A stretch of 64,000 bases of DNA from Ignavibacteria bacterium (GCA_030693705.1 JAUYAB010000041.1:62001-126000), one strand, 5' to 3'; positions 44,788 through 54,848 are shown, numbered from the stretch's first letter. Program-made: numbers and translations. Notes: generated by a model from the letters alone, not told the origin.

Positions 44788-45992
44788 ATGATTGAGTTAA
44801 GCTGTTCGGCTCTTTGTTTAAATGTATGATCTCGTAAGGTTCTCTTCTGTCCCGCTTTAGCGATTTCTTTTCTTTCTTTAGGATGGTTAATTAACCACTG
44901 AACTTTTTCAATACATTCTTCGGTTGATTCGTAGGCAACTACTTCTTTATCAATTTCAAAAAAGTTGTCAAGATTCTTTTTCCAATCGGTAATCAAGCAA
45001 GAACCTGCTCCGGTTACCTCGAATAATCGAACATTAGCTGCATAATCGCCGGCTATTTCACCATGGCTGTTAAATCCGATTTTTGAATGAGACAACACTT
45101 TCAACATTTCCAACCCGAATACAGGAGGGTGGATAACTTTGAGCAGTTTGGCATAGTTCTTAGGTCTAGTCGGCATTCCGGGTAATAAGAGAGATTTTCT
45201 CAATCGTGAGTTATTTTCAGCAAAAGATCTCAAACCGATTTTGTCTAAAATCTTTGCGGCAACATATCCACCTCTTCTGATGAATAAATCCAAAGAATTT
45301 ATTTCGGGAAGATTTACCAACAGTTTAATGTCAATCTTAGATTTTAAAAGTTCTTCCAAAATACGTTGTCTTTGTTCATGAAACCCATACCCCGTAATTA
45401 TCGAACCGGAAAAAATTAAATCTGTGTCCGGATAAAAATTATCAGTGTTCAATTTTTCCAGTATTTCACTTTCAAATGCATGGTGAAGTTCATAAGCTTT
45501 AAGTCCAAGCACAGTAAAATCTTCTAAAAACTTTGGAGAACAAACAAAAGAAAAATCGAAGACTTTAAATTGTTCTAAGTGTTCATACTTAAAAGGGGAG
45601 CAACAAAATCCAATTACAAGTTTGATAGAGGGAATTTTTTCACGCAGATTATTAATCCACTCTCCGTTAAAAATAAAACTATCCTGGAACATCACCACGT
45701 CTGGTTGCAGAACTTTCAACTGTTCTACTACAATATCTTTACCGGCAACAGTGGTTCCATTTTCTTTCGCCCAGGTATTTTGTAAGATTTCGGCGTTGGA
45801 AATAATCTCAAAAGCATCAACGCCAAGTTCTCTTAAATGAAGTTCATAAAAATTAGACCAGCCGAAATATTGCTCAAACAGATGTGTTAATTGTTCGCGA
45901 TAATTTCGAAAGACAATTTCCGGATTCTTTTGATAGTATTGTCTTAAAAAATCGCGATAGAATGTAGTAATTTTTACGAAACGATAACTCAT
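44757..45992 (-). CDS. CgeB-like family 1 glycosyltransferase
   Basis: The 411-residue protein has the same build as the product of the gene at 37347. It has an N-terminal domain with DVVMFQDSFIFNGEWI and LVIGFCCSPFKYEHLE, then a Glyco_trans_1_2-type domain with HPPVFGLEMLKVLSHSKI, NVRLFEVTGAGSCLITDW and IAKAGQKRTLRDH. It is the only minus-strand gene in the core of the polysaccharide locus, and it converges on the truncated paralogue at 44629. Donor and acceptor are unknown. Confidence 0.85.
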   Translation of the reverse strand: MSYRFVKITTFYRDFLRQYYQKNPEIVFRNYREQLTHLFEQYFGWSNFYELHLRELGVDAFEIISNAEILQNTWAKENGTTVAGKDIVVEQLKVLQPDVVMFQDSFIFNGEWINNLREKIPSIKLVIGFCCSPFKYEHLEQFKVFDFSFVCSPKFLEDFTVLGLKAYELHHAFESEILEKLNTDNFYPDTDLIFSGSIITGYGFHEQRQRILEELLKSKIDIKLLVNLPEINSLDLFIRRGGYVAAKILDKIGLRSFAENNSRLRKSLLLPGMPTRPKNYAKLLKVIHPPVFGLEMLKVLSHSKIGFNSHGEIAGDYAANVRLFEVTGAGSCLITDWKKNLDNFFEIDKEVVAYESTEECIEKVQWLINHPKERKEIAKAGQKRTLRDHTFKQRAEQLNSIIQKELLIKKY

Positions 45993-46445
45993 AAAACTCT
46001 TATTTTATTTTAAATATCCTCTATTTCCAGTTCCTTAAGTTCAAGTCAATTGAAAAGATAAGGGGAAAAACGAACCAATATTTTAACAAACAAAAATTGA
46101 TTTGTTAAAAATTGTATAAATAGCTGAACAAAGATAAAAAATAATTTTAGCAGTTTGCTTAAATCTCACAATTATTGATCAAAAATCATCTAAGCAAAAA
46201 TCGAGAGCCGTTCGTACTAATTTCAGAAGCAAAAAATGAAGAGTACAGACAAACATTAGGCTAAATTTTCATAAGTTATATCATATGATAATTTACATCC
46301 ATTCTTTAAACTTTTTGTTCTTGTCAAAATAGAGGCAGTAAAAGAAAACCTCAAACTTTTTCTCTAATTTTTAACTGAGGTATAATTGATTTTGATTAAA
46401 AATTGTTTAATTTATTTTTAAAATTAATAATAATCGGAGGATCTA
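45993..46445. other. AT-rich intergenic region between divergent genes
   Basis: No gene, repeat or confident promoter is visible in these 453 bases. They separate the minus-strand glycosyltransferase from the lipoprotein gene and must hold both promoters. A strong GGAGG site at 46436-46440 serves the lipoprotein gene. Confidence 0.4.
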
Positions 46446-47777
46446 ATGAAAAAGTGTTTGATCTTATTATTGTTTTCGTTTTTGTTCATGTTTATGAGTT
46501 GTTCAAAGGATGGAACAACTTCGCCACCAACCTCTAATTCCCAAACCACGGGAAAAGTTTTTTTCAAAATTGACAAAGAAAATGCACCTGAAAACGTTGT
46601 ATCCATAACAGCTACTCTTTCAAGACAAGGATTTGAAACGATTAGTGGCAGCCTTAATTTAGTTTCGGATTCAACAGCAGATATCACGATTGCAGATATT
46701 CCGATTGGCGTATGGCGATTGAAAGTTGAAGCTAGAGATGTAAATAATTTGGTAATTTATTCCGGAGAAACAGAAGTCACTATTATTGAGAATATGGTTG
46801 TCCAGGTAAATCTTACCTTAGTTCCAACTTCAACAGGAACGGGAAGTATTTACATCATGGTTAATTGGGGAGTATCTGTAACTACTTGGGTTGATTTTGC
46901 TGGAAATCCCATCTTATCTAAGTTTAATAATAACTATGATAGTAAAGGAATTTCACATCCGGTTATATTATATGATAACGGACAATACAAAATGTGGTAC
47001 AATGGTATGTCTGAGGATGGTGGTTCTTTTACATTTTTTGCTGTCTCCAAAGATGGAATTAACTGGGAAAGGCAAAGTAATGCGCCCGTATTCATGCCGA
47101 GTAATGGAAGTGGATGGGATAACAAAGCTGTTTGTACAAGAAGTGTTATTAAAGAAAATGATACGTATATATTATTTTATTCGGGCTATTCTATTTTCAC
47201 TAATAGATCTCAAATCGGAATGGCTACCTCCATCGACGGAATTAATTGGACAAGATATCAAAACAACCCGATCATTACTTCAAATTCCAATTCATGGGAA
47301 TATACTCTTGGACTGGGGGAAGTAGTAAAAGCAAACAATCAATTTTATCTTTATTATACCGGGAGAGCTATGAATACAAATGAAGATAAAATTGGGTTAG
47401 CAACTTCAATAGATGGAATAAATTGGACTCGCTATCCACAAAATCCTATTTTGTCAAAAACATATAGTTGGGAGGAGTATGGAGTTAATTCAGCATCTGT
47501 CATTGTTGATCAGAACATCTTTAAAATGGTTTATATGAATACTAATGCAGATGGAATGTCTTTTGGTTTTGCTACATCAGTAGATGGGAAAAATTGGAAC
47601 AAATCAATTTCAAATCCTTTCTTTGGAGGACCAATAACTTCTAATGGGTGGGCAAGGGCATATGCGTCTTATCCCTGTTTTCGAAAAATAGAAAATGAGT
47701 ACAGAATTTATTATTCTGGTGCATCTATTTTTGATCAAAGATATGGTAAAATAGGGTTCGTGAGAAGACTTAAATAA
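46446..47777 (+). CDS. Lipoprotein with five-bladed propeller of the GH43/GH32-like fold
   Basis: The N-terminus, MKKCLILLLFSFLFMFMSCS, is a lipoprotein signal with cysteine at about residue 19. A beta-sandwich domain of about 120 residues follows (GKVFFKIDKENAPENVVSITATL). The rest has repeats of the form ATSIDGINWTRYxxNPI and FAVSKDGINWERQ, each with a YYSG or YYTG strand. This is the five-bladed propeller pattern shared by GH43, GH32/68 and GH130-like proteins. Catalytic acids cannot be assigned. It may act on the polysaccharide made by this locus or be a structural propeller. Confidence 0.78.
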   Translation: MKKCLILLLFSFLFMFMSCSKDGTTSPPTSNSQTTGKVFFKIDKENAPENVVSITATLSRQGFETISGSLNLVSDSTADITIADIPIGVWRLKVEARDVNNLVIYSGETEVTIIENMVVQVNLTLVPTSTGTGSIYIMVNWGVSVTTWVDFAGNPILSKFNNNYDSKGISHPVILYDNGQYKMWYNGMSEDGGSFTFFAVSKDGINWERQSNAPVFMPSNGSGWDNKAVCTRSVIKENDTYILFYSGYSIFTNRSQIGMATSIDGINWTRYQNNPIITSNSNSWEYTLGLGEVVKANNQFYLYYTGRAMNTNEDKIGLATSIDGINWTRYPQNPILSKTYSWEEYGVNSASVIVDQNIFKMVYMNTNADGMSFGFATSVDGKNWNKSISNPFFGGPITSNGWARAYASYPCFRKIENEYRIYYSGASIFDQRYGKIGFVRRLK

Positions 47778-47800
47778 CAATTCTAATATTTTTTATTTCA

Positions 47801-47840
47801 AAAACCCTAAGAAAGTGTTAATATTCTTAGGGTTTTTAAT
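47801..47840 (+). terminator. Rho-independent terminator of the lipoprotein gene
   Basis: Arms AAAACCCTAAGAA (47801-47813) and TTCTTAGGGTTTT (47824-47836) form a perfect 13-base-pair stem with a ten-base loop, followed by T-rich sequence. Confidence 0.85.
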
Positions 47841-48464
47841 TTGATCAGGTTGAGAAAAAGCAAGAGATTAGCAAAAAAAGTTAGAGTGATACATTTTTTT
47901 CTCTTTAATAGCTATTTATGGAGCTTTAATGCTAACCGAAGAAATATTTGGAATTCAAAAATAAAAGCAATAATTTTCTAATACAAAGCGGGAGTTCAGC
48001 ATTTCTCCCTAAATTTTTTGGTTAACTTTAAATGGTTAACTTTTCTATAATGATTCTATGAAAACGATATTTTAAATTCAATAAATATTAAACAAAAGTC
48101 TTTCATAAATTGGATTAAGTGATCCTTTTTGTTCAAATGATTCGCTTTTAAAAATCCATGAAAGGATTAACTGGTTACAGCAATATTCTCATCGAGTAAC
48201 CCGATTTTATGAAATGACTGGTTCAGCCGCTGTTTTGGTTTTTTAATTAAATCCATATTTTTTAAATAGGCAAATAGCTACCATATATTGCTTATCCAAA
48301 AGCGGTATTAAACATATCATGTGGATCAACGCCATATCAAAGATATTGCTGATCCGTGACTCTTAATATGTTTTTTTGAAGTGTGCAATAACATTTTATT
48401 AATAAAACAATTGAAATTAATTTAAAATATTTTTAAATTTTCAAAATTTTAACTTTAGGAGAAA
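47841..48464. other. Long intergenic region with no supported gene
   Basis: A 624-base AT-rich stretch with stop codons in all frames. A short frame fragment near 48195-48246, reading HRVTRFYEMTGSAAVLVF, may be coding debris but has no recognisable relative. The AGGAG ribosome-binding site of the next gene lies at its end. Confidence 0.4.
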
Positions 48465-49424
48465 ATGAATAAATTAATTGAAAAGATATTAAAACGTGAT
48501 GAATTTATTGATCAACCGCCCGTTCTGATTGATATCGGCGCATCGGGAGCTATTGATGCAAAATGGAAAGCGCTCGCCAAACACTCCATCTGTCTCGCTT
48601 TTGATGCTGATGATAGAGAATTTGGATATGTAGCCAACGAAAATAAAGGGTACAAAAAATTATATGTTTTTAATTGTGTAGTAACCGATAGTGATTCGAC
48701 TGAAACCGATTTTTTCTTAACCTCATCTCCCTTTTGTTCAAGCGTTCTCCACCCGGATAATAAATCTCTCAGAGTATGGTCATTCGCTGAGAAGTTTAAT
48801 GTAGATAAAAAAGTAAAATTAAAAGCTCGAAGTCTTTCTTCTTTGCTTGCTGAACTAAACATTAAATATGTTGACTGGTTTAAGACTGATTCTCAAGGGA
48901 CAGATTTAAGATTATTCCTGAATATTGATGAGAGCATTCGGAATAAGTGTATTGCGGCAGAGTTCGAACCGGGAATTATAGATGCTTATGTTGGAGAAGA
49001 TAAATTATTTAAAGTCTTTGAAGTTATGAACGGACCTAATTTTTGGTTGGCTGATATGGTAGTAAAAGGTACTCAAAGAATTTCTCCGTCTGAATTGGAC
49101 ACAATATCTAAAAATAAGTTGATGAAAAAACTAATATCGGAATCAATGAAAGTTTCTCCATGCTGGGGGGAATTAACTTATTTAAATACTTTCAATAATT
49201 CATTTTCAATAAGGGAATATTTACTCGGCTGGATTTTTAGTATGATAATGGAACAATACGGATTTTCATATCATATTGCACTAAATGGTAAACAACTTTT
49301 TGGTGACCCTATCTTTGATGAACTAATAGCTAATTCAAAATCAAATATTTTAACAAATGTTGTGAAATTGAAATTTTATCGTGCCGTTATTGGAAAAATA
49401 AAAAAAATTCTTCGGATACAATAA
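48465..49424 (+). CDS. FkbM-like SAM-dependent methyltransferase
   Basis: The 319-residue protein begins with a Rossmann motif, VLIDIGASGAIDAKWK. It has AFDADDREFGYV and a central SSVLHPDNKSL. The block DWFKTDSQGTDLRLFLNI matches the K-x-D-x-Q-G-x-E segment of FkbM-type methyltransferases. The C-terminal third is helical. A sugar hydroxyl is the likely acceptor. The next gene starts three bases after its stop. Confidence 0.78.
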   Translation: MNKLIEKILKRDEFIDQPPVLIDIGASGAIDAKWKALAKHSICLAFDADDREFGYVANENKGYKKLYVFNCVVTDSDSTETDFFLTSSPFCSSVLHPDNKSLRVWSFAEKFNVDKKVKLKARSLSSLLAELNIKYVDWFKTDSQGTDLRLFLNIDESIRNKCIAAEFEPGIIDAYVGEDKLFKVFEVMNGPNFWLADMVVKGTQRISPSELDTISKNKLMKKLISESMKVSPCWGELTYLNTFNNSFSIREYLLGWIFSMIMEQYGFSYHIALNGKQLFGDPIFDELIANSKSNILTNVVKLKFYRAVIGKIKKILRIQ

Positions 49425-49427
49425 CCG

Positions 49428-50438
49428 ATGTATAACTTCTGCACCCTCTTCGATACGCATTACATCTCGCGCGGACTTACACTTTATCATTCACTCGAAA
49501 AGGTGTGTGAAGATTTTCATATTTATATTTTCGCTTTCAACGATAAATGTTATTCTATATTGAAGAAGTTGGACTTGAAAAGAGCCACTATCATCTCTTT
49601 GAAAGAATTCGAAGACGAAGAACTTTTGAAAATTAAACCAACACGTTCCATCGGAGAATATTGTTGGACTTCAACCTCATCAACAATATTATATGTCTTA
49701 GAAAAGTATAAAGTTGAAAGTTGCACTTACCTTGATGCCGATTTGTTTTTCTATTCTTCTCCAAAACCGATCTTTGATGAACTTGGAAATAATTCAATTT
49801 TGTTGACGGAACATCGGTATTCACCTGAATTTATTAAATCCGATTTTAAGAAAAGCGGCAAGTACTGTGTTCAGTTCATAACTTTTAAGAATGATGAACG
49901 CGGTTTAAAAGCTCTCCGTTGGTGGCGTGAACGTTGTCTTGAATGGTGCTTCGCTTATTATGAAGACGGAAAATTTGGAGATCAACTTTACCTGGAAGAT
50001 TGGACGGAACGTTTTGAAGGTGTTCATGTTATGCAGCATCTCGGCGGCGGTCTTGCCGGTTGGAATGTCCAGCAATATGATTTTTACAAAAGAGATGATA
50101 AATATTTCGGAAGAGAAAAGACTTCGCAGAAAGAATTTGAAGTGATCTTCTATCACTTTCATTATCTTCTATTTTTTACAAATGGTGAAATTGAACTCGG
50201 CAGAAGATATCTTTCTCCGGAAGTTCATAATTATTTTTATAAACCATATATTCGTCAGTTAGAAAAGTCAAAAGAAATTATTAAACAGATTGATAACAGT
50301 TTTGATTCTCACGGTTCTGGTAAAAAACCTCTTTTGTGGAAGACTCCGCTGCTTTATGTTTACCGGCATTTGAAAGGAACGTACAACATTTTTAATAAAA
50401 CAAAGTATCTCGAAAAGAAAAATGGCATATCTAATTAA
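49428..50438 (+). CDS. Nucleotide-diphospho-sugar transferase-like glycosyltransferase (GT8-like)
   Basis: The 336-residue protein has an N-terminal FCTLFDTHYISRGLTLYHSLE, typical of GT-A enzymes of this type. The DxD metal site is in TYLDADLFFYSS near residue 103, and a later FGDQLYLEDW matches the D-Q-x-x-L position of GT8 proteins. There are no membrane helices. Its 3' end overlaps the start of the FdtA-like gene by 17 bases, so they are translated together. The sugar donor is not known. Confidence 0.8.
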   Translation: MYNFCTLFDTHYISRGLTLYHSLEKVCEDFHIYIFAFNDKCYSILKKLDLKRATIISLKEFEDEELLKIKPTRSIGEYCWTSTSSTILYVLEKYKVESCTYLDADLFFYSSPKPIFDELGNNSILLTEHRYSPEFIKSDFKKSGKYCVQFITFKNDERGLKALRWWRERCLEWCFAYYEDGKFGDQLYLEDWTERFEGVHVMQHLGGGLAGWNVQQYDFYKRDDKYFGREKTSQKEFEVIFYHFHYLLFFTNGEIELGRRYLSPEVHNYFYKPYIRQLEKSKEIIKQIDNSFDSHGSGKKPLLWKTPLLYVYRHLKGTYNIFNKTKYLEKKNGISN

Positions 50439-50787
50439 TCTAAAAACGCATTCAGATCACCGCGGTAATTTAACCGTAATTGAAGAGCAAATCCCTTTTG
50501 AAGTAAAACGTGTCTTTTACATTTACGGAGTTGATGACTCCGTACGTGGCGGACACAGGCATAAAACAACGGTTCAAGCAGCTATTTGCATTCACGGAAG
50601 CTGTATCGTTTCAAACAATGATAATGAAACAAAAGAAGATTTTTATTTGGATCATCCGAGTAAATGTTTAATTCTTGAACCAAAAGATTGGCATACGATG
50701 CATCACTTCACACCTGATGCCGTACTTCTTGTGTTTGCTTCAACCAAATTTGATGCAACAGATTATATCTACGAGGATTATCAATGA
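50422..50787 (+). CDS. fdtA: FdtA/QdtA-type dTDP-4-keto-6-deoxyglucose 3,4-ketoisomerase (cupin)
   Basis: The 121-residue cupin starts with [16 protein letters not shown] and has [12 protein letters not shown]. The catalytic histidine region is [19 protein letters not shown], and [20 protein letters not shown] follows. These match WxcM-like isomerases that move the keto group from C4 to C3. FdtA and QdtA give galacto or gluco products and cannot be separated safely by eye. It overlaps the FdtB-type aminotransferase by four bases. Confidence 0.88.
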   Translation: MAYLINLKTHSDHRGNLTVIEEQIPFEVKRVFYIYGVDDSVRGGHRHKTTVQAAICIHGSCIVSNNDNETKEDFYLDHPSKCLILEPKDWHTMHHFTPDAVLLVFASTKFDATDYIYEDYQ

Positions 50788-51869
50788 TTGAGTATGAAAA
50801 TCTTGGGGAATTGAATAAACCTTTCGTTGAGGAATACAAATCATCATTTGAAAAAACCTTAAACTCCGGTTGGTATATTTTAGGGAAAAATGTAAAACAA
50901 TTTGAAGAAGAGTTTGCTGCTTACAACCAATCAAAATATTGTGTAGGAGTAACCTCCGGTTTGGATGCTCTTATTCTATCATTGAAAGCATTTAATTTCG
51001 AAAAAGATTCTGAAGTCATTGTCCCATCAAACACATACATCGCAACAATACTATCAATTTTACACTGCGGATTAAAACCGGTGTTAGTTGAACCGGATAT
51101 TAAAACCTATAATATTGATCCGCGAAAATTAGAAGAAAAAATTACTTCCAAAACAAAAGCAATAATGATTGTTCATCTTTACGGAAAACCTTGTGAGATG
51201 AATCCGATCTTAACATTAAAAGAAAAATATAAACTTGTACTTATTGAAGACTGTGCACAATCGCACGGTGCAAAATATTTTGGAAAACTAACCGGTACGT
51301 TTGGGGAATTTGGTGCGTTCAGTTTTTATCCCACAAAAAATTTAGGCGCTCTGGGAGATGCCGGGGCGGTGTTAACCGATGATGCGTCTTTAGCCAAAAC
51401 AATTAAGCGATTGCGCAATTACGGCTCTGATGTAAAATATTATAATGAAATTGTAGGCTACAATTCACGCTTACATGAAATGCAAGCCGGATTCCTCTCG
51501 ATCAAACTAAAGCATCTTGATGAGATCAATAATCATAAACGTAAACTGGCGCAAATATATTTTGATAATATGAAGGATGATTTTATCAAACCGGTTGTTG
51601 AAGAAAACGTTTTTGATGTTTTTCACATATTTAATATTCGCCATCCGAAACGTGATGAATTGAAAGAATATTTATTAAAGAATGAAATAAAAACTGAAAT
51701 TCACTATCCGGTTCCACCGCATAAACAAAAGGCGATGGAAGGAATTATTTCTGAAGCACATTTTCCAATCTCGGAGAAAATTCACGCTACGACACTAAGC
51801 TTGCCAATTTCATTCTACCATCAGGAAGATGATATTTATAAAATTGTTGAAGTGTTGAACAAGTTTTAA
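50784..51869 (+). CDS. fdtB: FdtB/QdtB-type dTDP-3-amino-3,6-dideoxyhexose aminotransferase
   Basis: The 361-residue DegT-family PLP enzyme has [48 protein letters not shown] (cofactor aspartate) and the PLP lysine in [17 protein letters not shown]. The isomerase-aminotransferase pair makes dTDP-Fuc3N or dTDP-Qui3N. An FdtC/QdtC acetyltransferase, usually adjacent, is not seen. The start ATGA overlaps the isomerase stop. Confidence 0.9.
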   Translation: MIEYENLGELNKPFVEEYKSSFEKTLNSGWYILGKNVKQFEEEFAAYNQSKYCVGVTSGLDALILSLKAFNFEKDSEVIVPSNTYIATILSILHCGLKPVLVEPDIKTYNIDPRKLEEKITSKTKAIMIVHLYGKPCEMNPILTLKEKYKLVLIEDCAQSHGAKYFGKLTGTFGEFGAFSFYPTKNLGALGDAGAVLTDDASLAKTIKRLRNYGSDVKYYNEIVGYNSRLHEMQAGFLSIKLKHLDEINNHKRKLAQIYFDNMKDDFIKPVVEENVFDVFHIFNIRHPKRDELKEYLLKNEIKTEIHYPVPPHKQKAMEGIISEAHFPISEKIHATTLSLPISFYHQEDDIYKIVEVLNKF

Positions 51870-51872
51870 ACA

Positions 51873-52343
51873 ATGACTATTATTACGTATAAACCGTTTT
51901 ACCGTTTTGTTTATCGCTACGGTAATCTGCTGATAACTCCGATTCTTTTGATCTATATGTTTCCGGCTTTAGCTGCCTTTTCTTATAAAGCATCACAAAC
52001 CCTTTACCTCCTTTCGATCTCTCTCATTATCTTCTTTATGAACAGATTGTATTTTCGTCTATATCGAATAATGCCGTTTTTAATTGAAGTTGATGATGAA
52101 AAAATTATTTGCAGTCAATTTTTAAAGAAAGACAAAAAGGTAATTCTTCACTTCTCGGAAATTACTAAATTAAAAGGAGGAATTTTTCACGGGAAGTCGA
52201 AAGAATTAATGCGGGTTGATGAGAAAAATATTTCAATCGGATTTTTTCATCATCTAACCAATGCAAATATTTTTATTACCAAACTCCTACAAAATGTTCG
52301 CACTGAAGCGTACAAACAAATTGAGCCCCAAATTAAATCGTGA
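51873..52343 (+). CDS. Two-span membrane protein of unknown function
   Basis: The 156-residue protein has two adjacent hydrophobic helices in its first 65 residues (LLITPILLIYMFPALAAF and TLYLLSISLIIFFMN). A soluble beta-rich C-terminal part follows (IEVDDEKIICSQFLKKDKKVILHFSEITKL), with a build like bacterial PH-type domains. It starts three bases after the aminotransferase stop and ends the plus-strand polysaccharide operon. No specific role is recognised. Confidence 0.65.
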   Translation: MTIITYKPFYRFVYRYGNLLITPILLIYMFPALAAFSYKASQTLYLLSISLIIFFMNRLYFRLYRIMPFLIEVDDEKIICSQFLKKDKKVILHFSEITKLKGGIFHGKSKELMRVDEKNISIGFFHHLTNANIFITKLLQNVRTEAYKQIEPQIKS

Positions 52344-52364
52344 TTAGAAAATTAGTTTAAAATA

Positions 52365-52394
52365 AAAAGGCATACAGAAACCTGTATGCCTTTT
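52365..52394. terminator. Bidirectional rho-independent terminator
   Basis: Arms AAAAGGCATACAG (52365-52377) and CTGTATGCCTTTT (52382-52394) form a perfect 13-base-pair stem with loop AAAC. It lies between the convergent polysaccharide operon and HU gene, and serves both. Confidence 0.9.
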
Positions 52395-52418
52395 ACTAAC
52401 TCTCGCAAGAGGAGTAGT

Positions 52419-52712
52419 TTATTTTTTGCCTAACACAGCGTCTTTAGCTTGTTTTGCAATTCTGAACTTTAAAACTTTTCTTGCAGGAATTACGATTGAT
52501 GCACCTGTCTGAGGGTTTCTACCCATTCTTTTCTTACGGGCGGCAACAACTAATTTACCTAAACCCGGAAGGACGAATTGTTTCTTAGCTTCTTTATAAG
52601 AAAGAGCTACCAATTCATCTAAGAATTGACCGGCTAACTTTTTGGTTGTTCCAGTCTTCTTTGAAAGGTGATCAAGAACTTGAGACTTGGTCATTGATTT
52701 TGTTTCTGCCAT
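52419..52712 (-). CDS. HU-family nucleoid DNA-binding protein
   Basis: The 97-residue protein has the HU/IHF fold: helices in MTKSQVLDHLSKKTGTTKKL and FLDELVALSYKEA. The beta-arm with GRNPQTGASIVIPARKVLKF carries the intercalating proline in RNPQTG. A seven-residue N-terminal extension precedes the usual M/T-K start. It probably acts as a general DNA-bending protein. It has its own transcription unit. Confidence 0.95.
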   Translation of the reverse strand: MAETKSMTKSQVLDHLSKKTGTTKKLAGQFLDELVALSYKEAKKQFVLPGLGKLVVAARKKRMGRNPQTGASIVIPARKVLKFRIAKQAKDAVLGKK

Positions 52713-52862
52713 AATACTATACCTCTTGTAATGTTAGTAAAAAGTTATTTCATCAGAAAATTAAAAAGATTTTTCATCAAAAGAAACAACTATTTTACTT
52801 TTTTTTCTTTTTGTGGAAGGCGCAAACCCTTGTAAAATTAGGGTGAAATTGCTCTTACTAAG

Positions 52863-54128
52863 TCATGAGCAGAGAGAATTGAGCTTTTTAGCCAGTATTG
52901 ATGCGGCATTTCGTCGGTCAAAGCTTTTGGCAAATGCTAAATCGGTTGAAAAAGAGTGAAGATTCTTAAAAAACATTTCTCCGCTGTTTTGATAATCCAA
53001 GTACATCCCGGCATTCCCGGAGCTGATTAACTCTGCCACTTCCGGATTTTCATCACCGAAACAGAGGATCGGTTTTTGCGAACGCAGATATTCGAACAAC
53101 TTTCCCGGGACATGTCTTTTCTCTGTAGTACAAACAAGAAGATAATCTGCCGAACATAATTTTGAAATCATTTCTTGATAGCGAAGAAAACCGAGAAATT
53201 CAGTTACGCTTTCAAGCCCTGATTGGATTATTGATTTGCGGATTTCCGGACTCACTGTTCCGATGAATTGCAGTTTTATTTTCTCTCCTTTTGCTACTCT
53301 ATCACTTATATACTTCCATAGTTGTTTCGGATTTTGATAATCAAAAATATTTCCGGCGTGCAGTAATATTTTTTCATCAGATGGATTGTTTTGTTGTGAA
53401 ATTCTCTCAAAATTTTCTTCGTTGTAACCCCAATAAAGCACTGTAGATTTATTTTTTACGAACGGATATTTGGCTACAAAATCTTCACGCATCGACTTTG
53501 TAACATAAATAATGTGTCCGGCATTCAGCAAAACACTTTTCTCAAAATGTTTATCAATCTTAACCGTTAAGCTGCTTCTTCTGAAGTCTTTGTAATAAAC
53601 GATGTCTACCCATGGATCGATGAAGATAGGTACGTGTGGCAAATTAAATAGTTTGCTCAGTTTCATACCGATCAGATGTGAAGAGTGTGGCGGTCCCACC
53701 GTTATGATCGCATCAAATTTTTCTTCCTTTAAAAGATTATTAAGGTATTTTACAGCGAATGGATACCAGCCAATACGAGCATCGGGGATAAATAAATTCA
53801 TCCGAATCCAAATCGAGATTTTATGGGTAAGATTATTTTTCTCTTTCGAAATTGTTTCAGAGGCAATCAGTGGTTCGGAATCTTTCTTTCCAATAAATTT
53901 TCTGTAAAGATTAAAAGGTTCAAACGTTTTTATTTTGTGAACAGTAACACCGGAAGGAATTTCCATCAATAACGAATCATCTTTTTGTGTGAAAGTATCT
54001 TCTGCAACGGTTGCCACCGTTGGCTTCCAACCAAATTCAGTTAGATGCTTTATTAAATGAAGCGGGAAGTGAAGAGAAGCTTTCCCGGAAGGAGGCCAAT
54101 AGTAAGTTATAAAAAGAACTTTTTTCAT
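52863..54128 (-). CDS. GT4-like glycosyltransferase (GT-B fold)
   Basis: The 421-residue protein begins MKKVLFITYYWPPSGKAS, the standard GT4 N-terminus. It has DAIITVGPPHSSHLIGMKL and IFIDPWVDIVYY. The C-terminal domain has EKILLHAGNIFDYQNPKQL, VTEFLGFLRYQEMISKLCSA and the donor-binding VPGKLFEYLRSQKPI segment with its E-x7-E-like site. The start overlaps the stop of the methyltransferase gene by one base (TAATG). It forms a separate two-gene minus-strand unit beside the main locus. Confidence 0.88.
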   Translation of the reverse strand: MKKVLFITYYWPPSGKASLHFPLHLIKHLTEFGWKPTVATVAEDTFTQKDDSLLMEIPSGVTVHKIKTFEPFNLYRKFIGKKDSEPLIASETISKEKNNLTHKISIWIRMNLFIPDARIGWYPFAVKYLNNLLKEEKFDAIITVGPPHSSHLIGMKLSKLFNLPHVPIFIDPWVDIVYYKDFRRSSLTVKIDKHFEKSVLLNAGHIIYVTKSMREDFVAKYPFVKNKSTVLYWGYNEENFERISQQNNPSDEKILLHAGNIFDYQNPKQLWKYISDRVAKGEKIKLQFIGTVSPEIRKSIIQSGLESVTEFLGFLRYQEMISKLCSADYLLVCTTEKRHVPGKLFEYLRSQKPILCFGDENPEVAELISSGNAGMYLDYQNSGEMFFKNLHSFSTDLAFAKSFDRRNAASILAKKLNSLCS

Positions 54129-54724
54129 TACTTCTTAATTCCTGCAAATCGGATAACTGACGCTTCGCCGAGGTGTCCATTTCCTTCATCAAGTTGGATC
54201 GATTCTTTCGCAAAATATTTAAAATCCAAATCTTGAAAATCGTTTACAATATTTTCCAACGAATAAAGTTGTTCGAGATTTTTCGGTCCGCCGGAGGATT
54301 TTCCCAATTGATCTTTATCAAATGCTTCAAGAATTATCGTTCCACCGCGTTTTAACGAAGTGATTGCTTTTTTATGTAACAACTCTCTTTCTACTTCAGC
54401 GAGATGAATATAAATTAGGGCGACCGCATCAAAAGAATAATGCTCAACATGAATGTCTAAAAAATTTCCAACTTCATAACGGAAGAGAACGTTATTCCTT
54501 CTTGCAAGAGCAAGCGCTTTTTCTTTAGCTTTTTCGCTCCAGTCCAATGCAAGCGCATCCCAGCCAAGAGAAGCGGCATAAATAGCATTTCGTCCTTCTC
54601 CTTCGCCGAAAAGAAGAAGCTTTCCCGGCGTTAGTAATTCAATCTGTGATTTGAAAAACTCATTTGGTTTTACACCAAAGATGAACGCTTCATCCGAGTA
54701 TCGATCGTCCCAAAATTCCTTCAT
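54128..54724 (-). CDS. TehB/thiopurine-type class I methyltransferase
   Basis: The 198-residue protein starts MKEFWDDRYSDEAFIFGVKPNEFF, the family signature. Motif I is GKLLLFGEGEGRNAIYAASLGW, followed by ALDWSEKAKEKAL and DAVALIYIHL. The N-terminal WDxRY and PN segments and the GEGEGRN motif match TehB-like or tellurite/thiol methyltransferases, which may detoxify small molecules. Here it is co-translated with a glycosyltransferase, so a role in glycan methylation cannot be excluded. Confidence 0.82.
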   Translation of the reverse strand: MKEFWDDRYSDEAFIFGVKPNEFFKSQIELLTPGKLLLFGEGEGRNAIYAASLGWDALALDWSEKAKEKALALARRNNVLFRYEVGNFLDIHVEHYSFDAVALIYIHLAEVERELLHKKAITSLKRGGTIILEAFDKDQLGKSSGGPKNLEQLYSLENIVNDFQDLDFKYFAKESIQLDEGNGHLGEASVIRFAGIKK

Positions 54725-54848
54725 AAATTTATCTTTATTTTGTGTAAAAATAACCTTTTTGATTTTTAACAGAAAACGGCATTCTTCCGTTTCAAAAAAA
54801 CTTCTTATTTTGTAAGCAAAATTCTCTTTAGAAAAATAAGTAATACCT

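Noticed and set aside
48195-48246. Possible recombinase or transposase remnant in the long gap
   Set aside because: The 18-residue fragment has no recognisable motif, and no inverted repeats or flanking duplications were seen.
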